Part shown: piece by piece, positions 5,038 to 5,692 of the stretch
How the letters are laid out: each line of letters starts with the position of its first letter
How positions within the stretch are numbered: position 1 is the first letter of the stretch
Assembly (NCBI GenBank): GCA_023424995.1
Contig: JAFADH010000333.1
Span: 1-5,692, forward strand
DNA: 5,692 nucleotides
From: Bacillota bacterium
GTDB lineage: Bacteria; Bacillota; Clostridia; Lachnospirales; Lachnospiraceae
Direction: 5' to 3'
Program-made: the position numbers and the translations under genes
Notes under the pieces: generated by a model
Databases searched by the model: none
What the model saw: only the letters and a program-made list of their open reading frames with translations
What the model was told of the DNA's origin: nothing

Positions 5038-5692
5038 TTATCTGCTGCCTGTGGAAAGCAAATATATTCCAGGAAATACTTTTTTAAATATCATGCCAAA
5101 CAGGATACATCCCGCTGTGATAACAAAAGGGATCAGCAGAAATTCCGCCCATTGCAGCAATGCGGTCTGGGGTAATACTAAAGTTATTATTTTTCTAAGT
5201 ATCGATAAATTCATCTCATGGTATACATAAATGATAAATGTGTAGTCCGCAAGGTATAGTATCTTATCCCCGATTTTAATATTGATCAGCACCCCGGACA
5301 GCTTAATAAAGAAGATAATTCCGATGCATACGCTGATCCTGTGTATTACCGGGCAGGAATTACTGAAGGCATAATCCAATATGACCGATACGGCATAAAG
5401 CATAGTTAAAGCTACCCAATTCATGGCGTCCGCTCTTTTGATATCTATCTTATACTTTACGATATAATAGCCCAGAACAAAGAACACGACGGACTGACTG
5501 TCCAAATACGGTATGCTGATATTACTTAACCATAAAAATGTTATTGACACCAGGACAGCAACCGGCTGTTTATCCACGATTTTCCTGATCAGCAGGGCAA
5601 AGACATTCAGAATAAACAGGTCTCTCAAAAACCACAAGGTATATAAAAACGGATAATTTCCGTTAAGGTATGTATAGGCACTGATCCAATCC
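5038..5692 (-). CDS. Acyltransferase family 3 membrane protein, 5' end beyond window
   Basis: The open frame continues through the right edge. About 218 C-terminal residues are visible; the TTG at 5637 lies inside the family motif and is not a start. The sequence contains LWFLRDLFILN near its visible beginning, characteristic of integral-membrane acyltransferase_3 (OafA/WcaF-like) proteins. About seven hydrophobic helices follow, including one ending in a YTFIIYVYHE segment that matches the family's late 'fxiYxxH' helix. These enzymes O-acylate (usually acetylate) sugars of exported polysaccharides or lipids at the cytoplasmic membrane. The family's N-terminal catalytic His region lies outside the window, so activity cannot be judged. 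It is followed 34 bp downstream by the GT8 gene and probably shares its transcript. The target is presumably the glycan made with that enzyme. Confidence 0.85.
   Translation of the reverse strand, partial: DWISAYTYLNGNYPFLYTLWFLRDLFILNVFALLIRKIVDKQPVAVLVSITFLWLSNISIPYLDSQSVVFFVLGYYIVKYKIDIKRADAMNWVALTMLYAVSVILDYAFSNSCPVIHRISVCIGIIFFIKLSGVLINIKIGDKILYLADYTFIIYVYHEMNLSILRKIITLVLPQTALLQWAEFLLIPFVITAGCILFGMIFKKVFPGIYLLSTGSR

Noticed and set aside
5635..5637. TTG as start of the acyltransferase
   Set aside because: The frame remains open upstream to the window edge and the TTG lies inside the LWFLRDLFIL motif, so it is an internal Leu codon.

Overview
The window looks like chromosome of an AT-leaning Firmicute, most likely a Clostridia/Lachnospiraceae-type anaerobe. 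This is inferred from strong AAGGAG-type ribosome binding sites, TTGACA/TATAAT promoters, A/T-ending codons and the gene families present. No database comparison was possible, so the taxonomic placement is tentative.

Left block (minus strand, 1-1106): a TetR-family regulator is followed 40 bp downstream by a flavodoxin-fold NAD(P)H-dependent oxidoreductase that runs off the left edge. The pair reads as an autoregulated two-gene unit. Its promoter is a perfect-consensus sigma-A promoter (1222-1250) with an inverted repeat at the expected start point. The leader in front of the TetR gene is an unusual run of decayed 10-bp units.

Divergent block (plus strand, 1347-3038): a promoter whose -10 hexamer overlaps a 42-bp perfect palindrome drives nrdI, the flavodoxin-like activator protein of class Ib ribonucleotide reductase. 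No nrdE or nrdF follows. A 367-bp minisatellite of 21 units, mostly 18 bp, fills the space up to an alpha/beta hydrolase gene and runs directly into its ribosome binding site. The array is open in one plus-strand frame as a hexapeptide repeat with a near-invariant Asn and an invariant Tyr.

Right block (minus strand, 3061-5692): an integral-membrane acyltransferase (cut by the right edge), a family 8 glycosyltransferase, a possible 24-codon micro-ORF and a PhzF-family enzyme lie head to tail with gaps of 34 bp or less, except for the micro-ORF stretch. The acyltransferase and glycosyltransferase suggest cell-surface or secreted glycan assembly and decoration. PhzF's place in that work is unclear. 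This block converges on the hydrolase gene with a 22-bp gap and no clear terminator.

The least ordinary parts are non-coding or marginally coding: the 18-bp array, the 42-bp palindrome, the 10-bp phased leader, and the micro-ORF whose stop codon lies inside the PhzF ribosome binding site. No defence system, mobile element, CRISPR array or structural RNA gene was recognised.
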